Part shown: positions 21,363 through 31,387 of the stretch, piece by piece
Layout: every line of letters begins with the position of its first letter
Numbering within the stretch: the stretch's first letter is position 1
NCBI RefSeq assembly: GCF_900167525.1
Contig: NZ_FUZQ01000004.1
Coordinates: 1 to 64,000, forward strand
DNA length: 64,000 bases
Origin: Krasilnikoviella flava
GTDB taxonomy: Bacteria > Actinomycetota > Actinomycetes > Actinomycetales > Cellulomonadaceae
Direction of reading: 5' to 3'
Position numbers and translations under genes: made by a program
The notes under the pieces: model-generated
Database searches by the model: none
What the model saw: the letters and a program-made list of their open reading frames with translations, nothing else
What the model was told of the DNA's origin: nothing

Positions 21363-21425
21363 TTGACACTGTCGCCGCCCGCGCCTTAACTTCATATCGC
21401 AGAAACAGTATTCCAAACTATGGAA
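21363..21425 (+). promoter_or_regulatory. allE promoter with tandem regulatory boxes
   Basis: TTGACA (21363-21368), 18-bp spacer, TAACTT (21387-21392). TTCA-N7-GAAA at 21391-21405 overlaps the -10 end and a perfect TTCC-N7-GGAA lies at 21411-21425, 20 bp later. The 20-bp spacing is identical to the uraD promoter, and the layout relative to -35/-10 is nearly so, linking this distant gene to the ureide regulon. Confidence 0.7.
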
Positions 21426-21463
21426 GAACTGATCGCGTCACCGTCGAGCGAGGAGCGAGATCC

Positions 21464-22291
21464 ATGACCCAGACCACCCGCTACTACACCCCGCAGGGCG
21501 GGCTGCCCGGCCAGGAGGAGCTCCTCACCGACCGTGCGATCGTCACCGAGGCGTACACGGTCATCCCGCGGGGCGTGCTGCGCGACATCGTCACGTCGAA
21601 CCTGCCCGGCTGGTCCAAGACCCGGCTGTGGGTGCTCGCACGGCCGGTCGAGGGCTTCGCCACCACCTTCGCGCAGTACGTCGTGGAGGTCTCCCCGGGC
21701 GGGGGCGCCGACCGCGGCGAGGTCGAGGCGACCGTGCAGTCGGTCGTCTTCGTCACCGAGGGCACGCTGGTGCTCACGGTGGGCGGCGCGGAGCACGTGC
21801 TCGAGCCCGGCGGCTACGCGTACCTCGCCGCAGGCGACCAGTGGTCGCTGCACAACCGCTCGGACGCCAAGGCCGCCTTCCAGTGGGTCCGCAAGGTCTA
21901 CGAGCGCATCGACGGCTACGAGGCGAAGACCTTCGTCACCCGCGAGCAGGACGTCGCGCCGCGACCGATGCCCGACACCGACGGTGCCTGGGCCACCACG
22001 CGCTTCGTCGACCCGGACGACCTCGCCCACGACATGCACGTCAACATCGTGACGTTCCAGCCCGGCGGCTCGATCCCGTTCGCCGAGACGCACATCATGG
22101 AGCACGGCCTGTACGTGCTCGAGGGCAAGGCCGTCTACCGCCTCAACGGCGACTGGGTCGAGGTGCAGGAGGGCGACTTCATGTGGCTCCGCGCCTTCTG
22201 CCCGCAGGCCTGCTACGCCGGCGGCCCGAAGCCGTTCCGCTACCTGCTCTACAAGGACGTCAACCGGCAGGTGAAGCTCGACCGCCGCTGA
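21464..22291 (+). CDS. allE: (S)-ureidoglycine aminohydrolase
   Basis: 275 aa bicupin. Releases ammonia from ureidoglycine to give S-ureidoglycolate in allantoin catabolism. The C-terminal cupin carries the Mn-binding set, visible in IPFAETHIMEHGLYVLEG (Glu, His, His), and a late Gln in FCPQACYAGG. N-terminal TRYYTPQGGLP and PRGVLRDIVTSNLP are typical of the AllE/YlbA family. Start 21464 has GAGGAG upstream. Monocistronic and away from the main cluster, yet its promoter shares the same boxes. The preceding enzyme (allantoate amidohydrolase) is not in the window. Confidence 0.93.
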   Translation: MTQTTRYYTPQGGLPGQEELLTDRAIVTEAYTVIPRGVLRDIVTSNLPGWSKTRLWVLARPVEGFATTFAQYVVEVSPGGGADRGEVEATVQSVVFVTEGTLVLTVGGAEHVLEPGGYAYLAAGDQWSLHNRSDAKAAFQWVRKVYERIDGYEAKTFVTREQDVAPRPMPDTDGAWATTRFVDPDDLAHDMHVNIVTFQPGGSIPFAETHIMEHGLYVLEGKAVYRLNGDWVEVQEGDFMWLRAFCPQACYAGGPKPFRYLLYKDVNRQVKLDRR

Positions 22292-22315
22292 CGGCCCGGG
22301 CGCTCCGGCGGCGCC

Positions 22316-23692
22316 TCAGCGGCGCGCACGCTCGAAGTCGTCGAGCGTGACGCGCCGCTCGTGCGCGTGGTCGACGGCCCGGGCCGGGTAGCCCTCCGGC
22401 GGCGAGGGCAGCTTCCACGGCTCGTGCACGGCGCGGCCGGCGACGTCCCGCAGCTCGGGCACCCAGCGGCGCACGTAGTCGCCGTCCGGGTCGAACTTCT
22501 TCCCCTGGGTCACCGGGTTGAAGACCCGGAAGTAGGGGGCCGCGTCGTGACCCGTGCCCGCCACCCACTGCCAGTTCAGCTGGTTCTGCGACACGTCGCC
22601 GTCCACCAGGTGCGCCATGAAGTGCGCGGCCCCGCGCTGCCAGCGCACGTGCAGGTCCTTGACGAGGAACGACGCGACGACCATCCGGACCCGGTTGTGC
22701 ATCCACCCGGTGGCGAGGAGCTGGCGCATCCCGGCGTCGACGAGCGGGTAGCCGGTGCGGCCCGCGGCCCAGGTCTCGAAGGCGGTGTCGCCGGTCGCGC
22801 CGGTGGCCCAGGAGTCGTCGGGCACCACGGCCCGCAGCGAGCGGGACCGGGCGTCCGGGCGGTGGTGCAGGACGTCGGCGTGGAACTCGCGCCAGGCGAG
22901 CTCGGAGCGGTACGTCGCGACGTCGGCCTCGGGCGCCCCGCCGGCCTGCGCCCGGCCGAGGTCGGCCAGCAGCGTCCGCGGGTGGACCTCGCCCCAGCGC
23001 AGGTGCGCGGACATCGCCGAGGTGCCCGCGAGGTCCGGCCGGTCCCGGTTCGTCCCGTAGCCCGCGAGGCCGTCGCGCAGGAACGCGTGCCACCGGCGCC
23101 GCGCGGCGTCCTCGCCGGCACGGGGCAGGCGCTCCGCCGTCGGCGCGGCGTCGGGCAGGTCGTCCGTGCGCAGCGACGCCCAGGGGATCTCGCGCGGCCG
23201 CGGCGCCGGCGCCCGCCAGCCGTGCTCCAGCCACGCGCCGCGGAACGGCGTGAACACCTGGTAGGGCGTGCCCGCGCCGGTGCGCAGCCGGCCCGGGGAG
23301 ACGGCGTACGCGGAACCGGTGCGGACCAGGCGCGCACCGGTCGAGGCAAGGGCGGCCTCCGCGGCGTCGTCCCGGCGCCGGCCGTACGGCTCGTGGCTCG
23401 CGGCCACGTGCACCTCGCCGGCCCCCACGGTCCGGGCGACGGCGGGCACCGCGTCGCGCGGGTCGCCGCGGCGCACCACCAGCCGGCCGTCGCAGGCGGC
23501 GTCGAGGGCGCGGAGCGAGGCGGTCAGGTAGGCCAGGCGGTTGGCTCCCGCCGCGGACCACAGGGCGTCGTCCAGGACGTAGAGCCCCACGACCTCGCCG
23601 CCGTCGGAGCGGGCCGCCTCCACGGCAGCCACGAGAGCAGGGTTGTCGGCGAGGCGCAGGTCGCGCCGGAACCAGATCACGGTCGTCGACAT
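22316..23692 (-). CDS. phr: Deoxyribodipyrimidine photolyase (cryptochrome/photolyase class I)
   Basis: 458 aa. Light-driven repair of UV cyclobutane dimers. N-terminal antenna-binding Rossmann domain (VIWFRRDLRLADNPAL) and C-terminal FAD domain with GYPLVDAGMRQLLATGWMHN and QNQLNWQWVAGTG followed by RVFNPVTQGKKFDP, matching CPD photolyases. Convergent with allE. The ATG follows a TACGGT hexamer by 6 nt on the minus strand, so it may be leaderless. Confidence 0.95.
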   Translation of the reverse strand: MSTTVIWFRRDLRLADNPALVAAVEAARSDGGEVVGLYVLDDALWSAAGANRLAYLTASLRALDAACDGRLVVRRGDPRDAVPAVARTVGAGEVHVAASHEPYGRRRDDAAEAALASTGARLVRTGSAYAVSPGRLRTGAGTPYQVFTPFRGAWLEHGWRAPAPRPREIPWASLRTDDLPDAAPTAERLPRAGEDAARRRWHAFLRDGLAGYGTNRDRPDLAGTSAMSAHLRWGEVHPRTLLADLGRAQAGGAPEADVATYRSELAWREFHADVLHHRPDARSRSLRAVVPDDSWATGATGDTAFETWAAGRTGYPLVDAGMRQLLATGWMHNRVRMVVASFLVKDLHVRWQRGAAHFMAHLVDGDVSQNQLNWQWVAGTGHDAAPYFRVFNPVTQGKKFDPDGDYVRRWVPELRDVAGRAVHEPWKLPSPPEGYPARAVDHAHERRVTLDDFERARR

Positions 23693-23799
23693 CCGACCAC
23701 CGTACGTTCCCGTTCCGGCCCCGGCCGAGGACGGACGTGGCGGGTGGAAGCCACCACCACCGGTCGCAGATCCCCGACCCCGGTGTCACAGTCGTGTCC

Positions 23800-25320
23800 A
23801 TGACCGATCAGGCGGCAGCGTCGGCGCCGCACCCGGAGCACGAGGGGGACCGCGCCTTCTTCGGCCACCCGCGCGGGCTGATGACGCTCGCCACGACGGA
23901 GGCCTGGGAGCGGTTCAGCTACTACGGCATGCGGGCGATCCTGCTGCTGTACCTGACGGACACCGTCGCCAACGGTGGGCTCGGGATGGACGAGACGACG
24001 GGCGCCGCGTTCGTCTCCATCTACGGCACGTCGGTCTACCTGCTGTCGGTCGTGGGCGGCTGGCTCGCCGACCGGGTGATCGGGGCGCGGCGCTCGGTGC
24101 TGTACGGCGGGATCATCATCGCCGCCGGGCACGTGGCGCTCACGGTGCCCACCTACGCCTTCTCGATGCTCGGCATCGGCATGGTCGCGTTCGGCACCGG
24201 CCTGCTCAAGCCGAACGTCTCCTCGATGGTCGGCGAGCTCTACTCCCGCGACGACCCGCGCCGCGACCCGGCGTTCTCGATCTTCTACATGGGGATCAAC
24301 CTGGGGTCGTTCTTCTCGCCCTTCATCGTCGGCTTCGTCCAGCGCATGTGGGGCTACCACGCGGGATTCTCGGTCGCGGCCGTCGGCATGGCGATCGCGC
24401 TGGTCTTCTTCGTCGCCGGCTACCGGTACCTGGGCGACGCCGGCACGGACGTCCCCAACCCGATCCGGCCGCAGGACCGGCCGGCCGTCGTCCGCCTCGG
24501 CCTCATCGTCCTCGGGGCGATCGCCCTGGCGACGGCGCTCGCCGTCGTCCTCGCCGGAGGCTGGGCGGTCGAGACCTTCATCGACGCGGTGTCGTACCTG
24601 GCCCTGGCGACCCCGGTCGTGCTGCTGACCGTGATGTACCGCTCGAAGCGGGTGACCGACGCCGAGCGGCCCCGCGTGCTGGCCTACGTGCCGCTGTTCG
24701 TCTCGGCGATGCTGTTCTGGATGATCTTCGAGCAGGCGGCGACCACGCTCACGCAGTTCGCCGCGGACCGGACCGAGCTCCAGCTGTTCGGCATCGAGCT
24801 GTCGCCGGCGTTCTTCCAGTCGATCAACCCGGCGACGATCATCGTCCTGGCGCCGGTGTTCGCGTGGATCTGGACCAGGACGGGGGACCGCCCGCCCACC
24901 GCGTACAAGTTCGTCATGGGGCTGACCCTGGCCGCCCTGTCGTTCCTGTTCCTCGCGGGGATGTCCGAGGTCTTCGCCGAGGAGCTCGCCCCGCCGTGGG
25001 TGCTCGGGGTCGTCTACGTCATCCAGACGCTCGGCGAGCTGTGCCTCTCGCCGGTGGGCATCGCGGCGACGACGCTGCTGGCCCCGCGGGCGTTCCGTGG
25101 GCAGGCGATGGCGCTGTGGTTCCTGTCGTCGGCCGCCGGGCAGGCGATCACGGCGCAGACGATCGAGGCGACCGAGGGCGTCTCGGACACCGCCTACTTC
25201 GGGGGGATCGGCGTCGTGGCGCTGGTGTTCGCGGGGCTCCTGCTGCTGCTCGCCCCGTGGGTCACGCGGCACATCCGGCGCGCCGACGAGATGGAGCACA
25301 CCCACAGCGCCGGCGCCTGA
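23800..25320 (+). CDS. POT-family proton-dependent oligopeptide transporter
   Basis: 506 aa, ~14 membrane spans. The ExxERFxYY motif of the family is present as EAWERFSYYGMRA, followed by GGWLADRVIGARRS in the TM2-3 loop. Imports di/tripeptides with protons, a prediction from family. ATG at 23800 follows a CACAGT hexamer by 7 nt, without a ribosome site, suggesting a leaderless transcript. Divergent from phr. Confidence 0.92.
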   Translation: MTDQAAASAPHPEHEGDRAFFGHPRGLMTLATTEAWERFSYYGMRAILLLYLTDTVANGGLGMDETTGAAFVSIYGTSVYLLSVVGGWLADRVIGARRSVLYGGIIIAAGHVALTVPTYAFSMLGIGMVAFGTGLLKPNVSSMVGELYSRDDPRRDPAFSIFYMGINLGSFFSPFIVGFVQRMWGYHAGFSVAAVGMAIALVFFVAGYRYLGDAGTDVPNPIRPQDRPAVVRLGLIVLGAIALATALAVVLAGGWAVETFIDAVSYLALATPVVLLTVMYRSKRVTDAERPRVLAYVPLFVSAMLFWMIFEQAATTLTQFAADRTELQLFGIELSPAFFQSINPATIIVLAPVFAWIWTRTGDRPPTAYKFVMGLTLAALSFLFLAGMSEVFAEELAPPWVLGVVYVIQTLGELCLSPVGIAATTLLAPRAFRGQAMALWFLSSAAGQAITAQTIEATEGVSDTAYFGGIGVVALVFAGLLLLLAPWVTRHIRRADEMEHTHSAGA

Positions 25321-25357
25321 GCGCGCCGGCGCCGCGGGTGCTGCCCCAGCGCCCCGG

Positions 25358-25933
25358 TCAGCGCAGCCAGGTGGCGCTGCCGGGCACGGGCGAGGCGGCC
25401 CAGGCGCGGCCGAGGCCCCAGGTGTCGCCGGCGCGGGTGAGCGCGAGGGCGGCCAGGAGCGCCGTGAACACGAGGTGCTGGTCGACGACGGGGTTCTGCG
25501 AGCCCGCCGCGAAGGGCCAGGTCGAGAGCCACAGGCTCAGCATGAGGATGCCGCCGGCCACGGCCGCGACGCGCAGCCCGATACCGAGCAGCAGGGCCAG
25601 GCCCGTGCCGAGCATCCCCAGCATGAACAGCCAGTCGACGGCGGGGCCGCTCAGCGTGGCGAAGCCGCCGGCGAGCGGGCTCTCGATCGAGCCCAGGTAG
25701 CCGGCTGTGGGGGAGCTGCCCTCCACCCATGCGCGCTCGGCGGGGGTGGCGTAGCCGAGGCCGAAGGTCTTGTCGGCCACGGGCCACAGGAACACCCCTG
25801 CGAGGAGGATGCGACACAGCGCCAGCGCGCGGCGCGCGGCCGGCAGGGTCACGACGCCCGTCGCGTCGTCGTCGGTCCGGGTGCGGTCGGTGGGGGTCGT
25901 GCCGATCGTGCTGCCTGCGGCGGTCGCGGTCAT
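25358..25933 (-). CDS. DoxX-family membrane protein
   Basis: 191 aa with four predicted membrane helices after a ~40-residue Thr/Asp-rich N terminus (RILLAGVFLWPVADK; WLFMLGMLGTGLALLLGIG; AAVAGGILMLSLWLSTWPF; LVFTALLAALALTR). The pattern fits DoxX/thiosulfate:quinone oxidoreductase-like membrane proteins of unknown detailed role. The start ATG has AGGGAGC upstream on the minus strand. Convergent with the POT transporter. Confidence 0.75.
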   Translation of the reverse strand: MTATAAGSTIGTTPTDRTRTDDDATGVVTLPAARRALALCRILLAGVFLWPVADKTFGLGYATPAERAWVEGSSPTAGYLGSIESPLAGGFATLSGPAVDWLFMLGMLGTGLALLLGIGLRVAAVAGGILMLSLWLSTWPFAAGSQNPVVDQHLVFTALLAALALTRAGDTWGLGRAWAASPVPGSATWLR

Positions 25934-26253
25934 GAGTGTGCTCCCTGATCGTGGTGCGCTGCGTGGTGCTGAGGTCGGTGACTCCGTGGCGGCGCTGCCC
26001 GGAGGCGGGTCGCTGCTGGTGATGCGGTTCGCCGTGGACCTCCGGTTGATCCGGTTTGTCCGCAAAACTGGTTGAACCGTGGACAACATGCCCCTGGTTG
26101 CTCGGGGATCGCAACCTGTCCGTGACCTTCGGATCGTTTCGTCGGGCAAATCGACCACTGGGCGGACGGGTGCCCGCGATCCGGGACGGCGGGCGTAGCG
26201 TGCCCGTGCGCGTCGTCCGCGACGGCGCGGCAGAACTCGTCGAAGGAGCTGAC
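25934..26253. other. Divergent intergenic region before ilvD
   Basis: 320 nt between the DoxX gene (leftward) and ilvD (rightward). It contains several short inverted repeats: GGTTGAACC (26070-26078) and GGTTGC/GCAACC (26096-26101/26111-26116). They may be operator or RNA structures. A TAGCGT hexamer (26196-26201) is a possible -10 for ilvD without a clear -35. No leader peptide rich in Ile/Leu/Val codons and no gene was found. Confidence 0.45.
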
Positions 26254-28116
26254 ATGAGCCGTCCCCTGCGCTCTCGGACGTCCACCCACGGCCGCAACAT
26301 GGCCGGTGCCCGCGCGCTGTGGCGCGCCACCGGGATGGGAGCGGGCGACTTCGGCAAACCGATCATCGCGATCGCGAACTCGTACACGCAGTTCGTCCCC
26401 GGGCACGTGCACCTCAAGGACATGGGCGACCTCGTCGCGTCCGCGATCCAGGAGGCCGGCGGCGTCGCGAAGGAGTTCAACACCATCGCGGTGGACGACG
26501 GCATCGCGATGGGCCACGGCGGCATGCTCTACTCGCTGCCCAGCCGCGACCTCATCGCCGACTCGGTCGAGTACATGGTCAACGCGCACTGCGCCGACGC
26601 CCTCGTGTGCATCTCCAACTGCGACAAGATCACGCCCGGCATGCTCAACGCCGCGCTGCGCCTCAACATCCCCGTGATCTTCGTGTCCGGGGGCCCGATG
26701 GAGGCCGGCAAGGCGATCGTCGCGGACGGCGTCGCGAAGACTCCTCTCAACCTCGTCAACGCGATCAACTACTCGGCCGACGACAACGTGTCCGACGACG
26801 CGCTCGCCCAGGTCGAGGAGAACGCCTGCCCCACGTGCGGGTCGTGCTCCGGGATGTTCACGGCGAACTCGATGAACTGCCTCACCGAGGCGCTCGGCCT
26901 GTCGCTGCCCGGCAACGGCTCCACGCTGGCCACGCACTCCGCCCGCAAGGAGCTCTTCCTCGAGGCGGGGCGCACCATCGTCGACCTGGCCAAGCGCTAC
27001 TACGACGACGAGGACGACTCGGCGGCGCCCCGGTCGATCGCGACCAAGGCGGCGTTCTCCAACGCGATGGCCCTCGACGTGGCGATGGGCGGTTCCACCA
27101 ACACGGTGCTGCACATCCTCGCGGGCGCCCAGGAGGGCGAGGTCGACTTCGACCTCACCGACATCGAGCAGATCAGCCGCCGCGTGCCGTGCCTGAGCAA
27201 GGTCGCGCCGAACCACCCGAACTTCCACATGGAGGACGTGCACCGGGCCGGTGGCATCCCCGCCCTGCTGGGCGAGCTGGACCGCGCCGGCCTGCTCGAC
27301 CACGACGTCACCTCCGTGCACACGCCCACGCTGCGCGCGTGGCTCGACGACTGGGACGTCCGCGGCGGCAAGGCCACCGACAGGGCGAAGGAGCTGTTCC
27401 TCGCCGCCCCCGGCGGGGTGCGCACCACCCAGGCCTTCTCGACGTCCAACGTCTGGGAGAGCCTCGACACCGACGCCGCCGAGGGCTGCATCCGCGACCT
27501 CGAGCACGCGTACACGGTGGAGGGCGGCCTGGCCGTGCTCCGCGGCAACCTCGCCGAGGACGGCGCCGTGTTCAAGACGGCGGGCGTCGACCCGGACGTC
27601 TTCCACTTCGTCGGCAAGGCCCTGGTCTGCGAGTCGCAGGAGGACGCCGTCGAGAAGATCCTCACCAAGCAGGTGCAGCCGGGGCACGTCGTGGTCGTGC
27701 GCTACGAGGGCCCCGCCGGCGGCCCGGGCATGCAGGAGATGCTCTACCCGACGTCGTTCATCAAGGGCCGAGGCCTGGGCAAGGTGTGCGCGCTCATCAC
27801 CGACGGCCGGTTCTCCGGCGGGTCGAGCGGCATCTCGGTCGGCCACGTGTCGCCCGAGGCGGCCGCGGGCGGCGTCATCGGCCTGGTCGAGGACGGCGAC
27901 GAGATCGAGATCGACGTCGACACCCGGCTCATCCGGCTCAACGTCGCGGACGAGGTGCTCGCCGAGCGTCGCGCCAAGATGGAGGCCCGGGAGAACCCGT
28001 GGCAGCCCGAGAACCGCGACCGGTACGTCTCCCCGGCGCTGCAGGCGTACGCGGCGATGGCGACCTCCGCCGACCGCGGCGCCGTGCGCGACGTGTCGCT
28101 CATCGCGCGCCGCTGA
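26254..28116 (+). CDS. ilvD: Dihydroxy-acid dehydratase (long, E. coli-type)
   Basis: 620 aa, matching E. coli IlvD (616). Dehydrates 2,3-dihydroxy-isovalerate/3-methylvalerate in Val, Leu and Ile synthesis. Fe-S cluster Cys are visible in [16 protein letters not shown] and [18 protein letters not shown]; the C-terminal [19 protein letters not shown] motif is diagnostic. GAAGGAG lies 6 nt before the ATG. A second, shorter IlvD-like gene lies 4 kb downstream. Confidence 0.95.
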   Translation: MSRPLRSRTSTHGRNMAGARALWRATGMGAGDFGKPIIAIANSYTQFVPGHVHLKDMGDLVASAIQEAGGVAKEFNTIAVDDGIAMGHGGMLYSLPSRDLIADSVEYMVNAHCADALVCISNCDKITPGMLNAALRLNIPVIFVSGGPMEAGKAIVADGVAKTPLNLVNAINYSADDNVSDDALAQVEENACPTCGSCSGMFTANSMNCLTEALGLSLPGNGSTLATHSARKELFLEAGRTIVDLAKRYYDDEDDSAAPRSIATKAAFSNAMALDVAMGGSTNTVLHILAGAQEGEVDFDLTDIEQISRRVPCLSKVAPNHPNFHMEDVHRAGGIPALLGELDRAGLLDHDVTSVHTPTLRAWLDDWDVRGGKATDRAKELFLAAPGGVRTTQAFSTSNVWESLDTDAAEGCIRDLEHAYTVEGGLAVLRGNLAEDGAVFKTAGVDPDVFHFVGKALVCESQEDAVEKILTKQVQPGHVVVVRYEGPAGGPGMQEMLYPTSFIKGRGLGKVCALITDGRFSGGSSGISVGHVSPEAAAGGVIGLVEDGDEIEIDVDTRLIRLNVADEVLAERRAKMEARENPWQPENRDRYVSPALQAYAAMATSADRGAVRDVSLIARR

Positions 28117-28197
28117 CCGGAGTGTCACCGTGGCGCCCGTCCGGACCCGTGTTGCGGGATCTGGGCGGGCGTCACGTTCGTGACATATGCTCCGGGC

Positions 28198-29106
28198 ATG
28201 GTCGACCAGCCCGGGCCCGCCGCCGCGCGCGCCGACTCGCCCAACGAGCGCGAGCTCGAGCCGGAGATCGTCACCGACCTGCGGGAGCGGATGACGTACG
28301 GCTCCTACCTGCACCTGGACACGCTGCTGGCGGCCCAGGAGCCGATCAGCACGCCGGTGCACCACGACGAGATGCTGTTCATCGTGCAGCACCAGACGAC
28401 GGAGCTGTGGCTCAAGCTGGTGCTGCACGAGCTCGTCTCCGCGCGTGACCTGCTCGCCGCGGACGAGCTGGGGGCGGCGCTCAAGCGCATCGCGCGCGTC
28501 AAACACGTGCAGCGCACGCTCACCGAGCAGTGGTCGGTGCTCGCCACGCTCACGCCCAGCGAGTACGCCCAGTTCCGCGGGTTCCTCGGGAACGCGTCCG
28601 GGTTCCAGTCGTGGCAGTACCGGGCGGTCGAGTTCCTGCTCGGCAACAAGAACGCCCGCATGCTGGCCGTCTTCGACGCCGAGCCCGAGGCCCGCGCCGA
28701 GCTCGCGCGGCTGCTCGCCGAGCCGAGCGTGTACGACGAGTTCCTGCGCTACCTCGCCCGGCACGGCCACGACGTGCCGCAGCGGGTGCTCGACCGCGAC
28801 GTCACGACCGCGCACACGCTCGACGACGACCTGGTCGAGGTGTTCCGCCGCATCTACGCCGATCCGTCGGGCCACTGGTCCGCCTACGAGACGTGCGAGG
28901 AGCTGGTCGACCTCGAGGACAACTTCCAGCTCTGGCGCTTCCGCCACATGAAGACCGTGCTGCGCATCATCGGCACCAAGCGCGGCACCGGTGGGTCCAG
29001 CGGTGTCGGCTTCCTCCAGCGGGCCCTCGACCTGACGTTCTTCCCGGAGCTGTTCGCCGTGCGCACGGAGATCGGCGCCACCGCCGGGCCTGGCGCGCGG
29101 TCGTGA
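28198..29106 (+). CDS. kynA: Tryptophan 2,3-dioxygenase
   Basis: 302 aa heme dioxygenase forming N-formylkynurenine from tryptophan. [19 protein letters not shown] in the N-terminal part and the heme-ligand His in [14 protein letters not shown] are diagnostic; the [11 protein letters not shown] loop follows. Start chosen at ATG 28198, 6 nt after TATGCT (28186-28191), a leaderless arrangement; GTG at 28180 is in frame but lies across that -10. First gene of kynA-amidohydrolase-kynU-paaX, joined by 4-nt overlaps. Confidence 0.95.
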   Translation: MVDQPGPAAARADSPNERELEPEIVTDLRERMTYGSYLHLDTLLAAQEPISTPVHHDEMLFIVQHQTTELWLKLVLHELVSARDLLAADELGAALKRIARVKHVQRTLTEQWSVLATLTPSEYAQFRGFLGNASGFQSWQYRAVEFLLGNKNARMLAVFDAEPEARAELARLLAEPSVYDEFLRYLARHGHDVPQRVLDRDVTTAHTLDDDLVEVFRRIYADPSGHWSAYETCEELVDLEDNFQLWRFRHMKTVLRIIGTKRGTGGSSGVGFLQRALDLTFFPELFAVRTEIGATAGPGARS

Positions 29107-30128
29107 CCGGCCCGCTGGTCGTGCCCCCGGGCGTCGCCCCGGTCGCCCTCCCCGCCGACGTCCCGCCGGAGGTGCGGCGCCGGCTGGGGGAGTGCGGGAC
29201 CCTGCTGCCGCCGTTCACCGACGCCCACGTGCACCTGGGTCTCGTGGACCCGGCGCCGCTGCGTGCCCACGGCGTGGCGGCCGTCCACGACCTCGGCTGG
29301 GTCTCCGGGGCCGCCGCCGCGTGGGCGGACGACCCCGCCCTCCCGCGCGTCCTGTACGCGGGCGCCTTCCTCACCGCGCCGGGCGGGTACCCGTCCGACC
29401 GGGCGTGGGCACCCGCAGGCGCGGTCGAGGAGGTCGCCGACCCGGACGCCGCGGCCGCGGCCGTGGACCGGCAGGTCGCCGCGGGGGCGTCGTTCGTGAA
29501 GGTCGCCCTGCACGGCACGGCGGGGCCGGTGCCCGACGACGCCACCCTGGCCGCCGTCGTCGGCCGGGCGCACGCGCGCGGGTGCGACGTCGTCGCGCAC
29601 GCCGAGGGGCCGGGTCAGGTGGCGCGAGCGTTCGAGGCGGGCGTCGACCGCCTGGCGCACGCCCCGTTCAGCGAGCGCCTGCCCGACGAGCTGCTCGCGG
29701 CCATGGCCGCCCGCGGGGCGACGCGACGGCCGATGACGTGGCTCAGCACGCTCGACATCCACGGCTGGGGCACCCCGACGCCCGAGCACGCCGTCGCGCT
29801 CGACAACCTGGGCCGCTTCGCCGTGGCGGGCGGCCGGGTCCGCTACGGCACCGACCTGGGCAACGGCCCGTTGCCGGTGGGCCTGAACGCCCGCGAGCTC
29901 GCCGCCCTCGCGGCCGCCGGGCTCGGCCGGCGATCGCTGCTCACGGCGCTGGTGGGCGACGACCCGCCGGCCGGCCTGGTGTCGTTCGTGCCGGGTCCGG
30001 CCCCCGCGCGGGCCGACGACGGCGCCGTCCACGCCGCCTGGCTCGCCCGTGCCACCGTGCTCGACCTCGCCGACCTGCGGGACCCCGCATTCGTCCCGCC
30101 TGCCGCCGCACCCGGAGGAGCCGCATGA
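29103..30128 (+). CDS. Amidohydrolase-superfamily protein in kynurenine operon (candidate formylkynurenine formamidase)
   Basis: 341 aa. Metal-dependent hydrolase elements are visible: DAHVHLGL (HxH), a Lys in [28 protein letters not shown] and a late Asp in YGTDLGNGP. It lies between kynA and kynU and overlaps both by 4 nt (GTGA, ATGA), exactly where the formamidase step is needed. No classical KynB or alpha/beta-hydrolase formamidase is nearby, so it may hydrolyse N-formylkynurenine. That function is inferred from context. Confidence 0.7.
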   Translation: MTGPLVVPPGVAPVALPADVPPEVRRRLGECGTLLPPFTDAHVHLGLVDPAPLRAHGVAAVHDLGWVSGAAAAWADDPALPRVLYAGAFLTAPGGYPSDRAWAPAGAVEEVADPDAAAAAVDRQVAAGASFVKVALHGTAGPVPDDATLAAVVGRAHARGCDVVAHAEGPGQVARAFEAGVDRLAHAPFSERLPDELLAAMAARGATRRPMTWLSTLDIHGWGTPTPEHAVALDNLGRFAVAGGRVRYGTDLGNGPLPVGLNARELAALAAAGLGRRSLLTALVGDDPPAGLVSFVPGPAPARADDGAVHAAWLARATVLDLADLRDPAFVPPAAAPGGAA

Positions 30129-31387
30129 CCGAGAACACCGCCGTCGACCGCGCCGCCGCGCTCGACGCCGCCGACCCGCTGGCCCGGTTCCGGGCGGCGT
30201 TCGTCGCCTCGGACGAGGTGACCGCCTACCTGGACGGCAACTCGCTCGGCCGCCCCACCCACGCGTCGGCCGAGCGCCTCGCCCGGTTCGCGCCCGACGT
30301 GTGGGGCGCCCGGTTGATCCGGGGCTGGGACGAGGAGTGGTACGACCTGCCGCTGCGCGTCGGCGACCGGATCGGCGCCGTCGCGGTCGGGGCGGCGCCC
30401 GGCCAGACGTTCGTCGGCGACTCGACGACCGTGATCCTGTACAAGCTCGTGCGGGCCGCGCTGTCGTCGCCGCGGGTGGCGGGGCGCGACGAGATCGTCC
30501 TCGACTCCGGCAACTTCCCGACCGACCGTTTCGTGCTGGAGGGGGTGGCGCGCGAGCACGGCGCCACGCTGCGCTGGATCGCCCCCGACCGTGACGGCGG
30601 CGTGACGCCCGAGCAGGTCTCCGCCGTGCTCACCGATCGCACCGCGCTCGTCGTGCTCAGCCACGTCGCCTACCGCTCCGGCTACGTGAGCGACGCCGCC
30701 GAGATCACGCGCCGCGCCCACGCCTCCGGCGCCTTGGTGCTGTGGGACCTGTGCCACTCCGCGGGCGCGGTACCGGTCGCGCTCGACGCATGGGGCGCGG
30801 ACCTCGCTGCCGGGTGCACGTACAAGTACCTCAACGGCGGGCCGGGCTCGCCGGCCTTCGGGTACGTGCGCGCGGACCTCCAGGACGAGCTGGTCCAGCC
30901 GATCCAGGGCTGGATGGGCAGCGCCGAGCCGTTCGAGATGGGGCCCGCGTACGCCCCGCACGCGGGGGTGCGGAGGTTCCTGTCCGGCACGCCGGCGATC
31001 GTGGGCATGCTCGCCATGCAGGACACGCTCGACCTCCTCGCCGACGCCGGCCTCGACGTCGTCCGGGCGAAGTCGGTGGCGCTCACCCGGTTCGCGCTCG
31101 AGCTGGTGGACGACCTGCTGGTGCCGCTCGGGGTCCGGGTCGCGTCGCCGCGCGACGACGAGCGGCGGGGCAGCCACGTGACGGTCGACCACGACGCGTT
31201 CGCCGACACACTGCCGCTGCTGTGGTCCCGCGGCGTCATCCCCGACTTCCGTCGCCCGAACGGCCTCCGGCTCGGCCTCTCGCCGCTGTCGACGTCCTTC
31301 GGCGAGGTGCGGGTCGGCGTCGAGGCGGTGCGCGACGCGCTGGTCGAGGTCACCGGGGAGGCCGGGGTGCGCGGGGCCCGGCCGTGA
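30125..31387 (+). CDS. kynU: Kynureninase
   Basis: 420 aa PLP enzyme that cleaves kynurenine to anthranilate and alanine. PLP Lys234 lies in GCTYKYLNGGPGSPAF; YLDGNSLGRP near the N terminus and LWDLCHSAGAVPV (Asp holding the PLP nitrogen) fit kynureninase. Overlaps both neighbours by 4 nt. With kynA it would give anthranilate; no downstream nicotinate genes are in the window, so the route may serve degradation. Confidence 0.95.
   Translation: MTENTAVDRAAALDAADPLARFRAAFVASDEVTAYLDGNSLGRPTHASAERLARFAPDVWGARLIRGWDEEWYDLPLRVGDRIGAVAVGAAPGQTFVGDSTTVILYKLVRAALSSPRVAGRDEIVLDSGNFPTDRFVLEGVAREHGATLRWIAPDRDGGVTPEQVSAVLTDRTALVVLSHVAYRSGYVSDAAEITRRAHASGALVLWDLCHSAGAVPVALDAWGADLAAGCTYKYLNGGPGSPAFGYVRADLQDELVQPIQGWMGSAEPFEMGPAYAPHAGVRRFLSGTPAIVGMLAMQDTLDLLADAGLDVVRAKSVALTRFALELVDDLLVPLGVRVASPRDDERRGSHVTVDHDAFADTLPLLWSRGVIPDFRRPNGLRLGLSPLSTSFGEVRVGVEAVRDALVEVTGEAGVRGARP

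Noticed and set aside
26088-26198. Short ORF before ilvD ([11 protein letters not shown]...) considered as a leader peptide
   Set aside because: No run of Ile/Leu/Val codons and no terminator with a T-run between it and ilvD.
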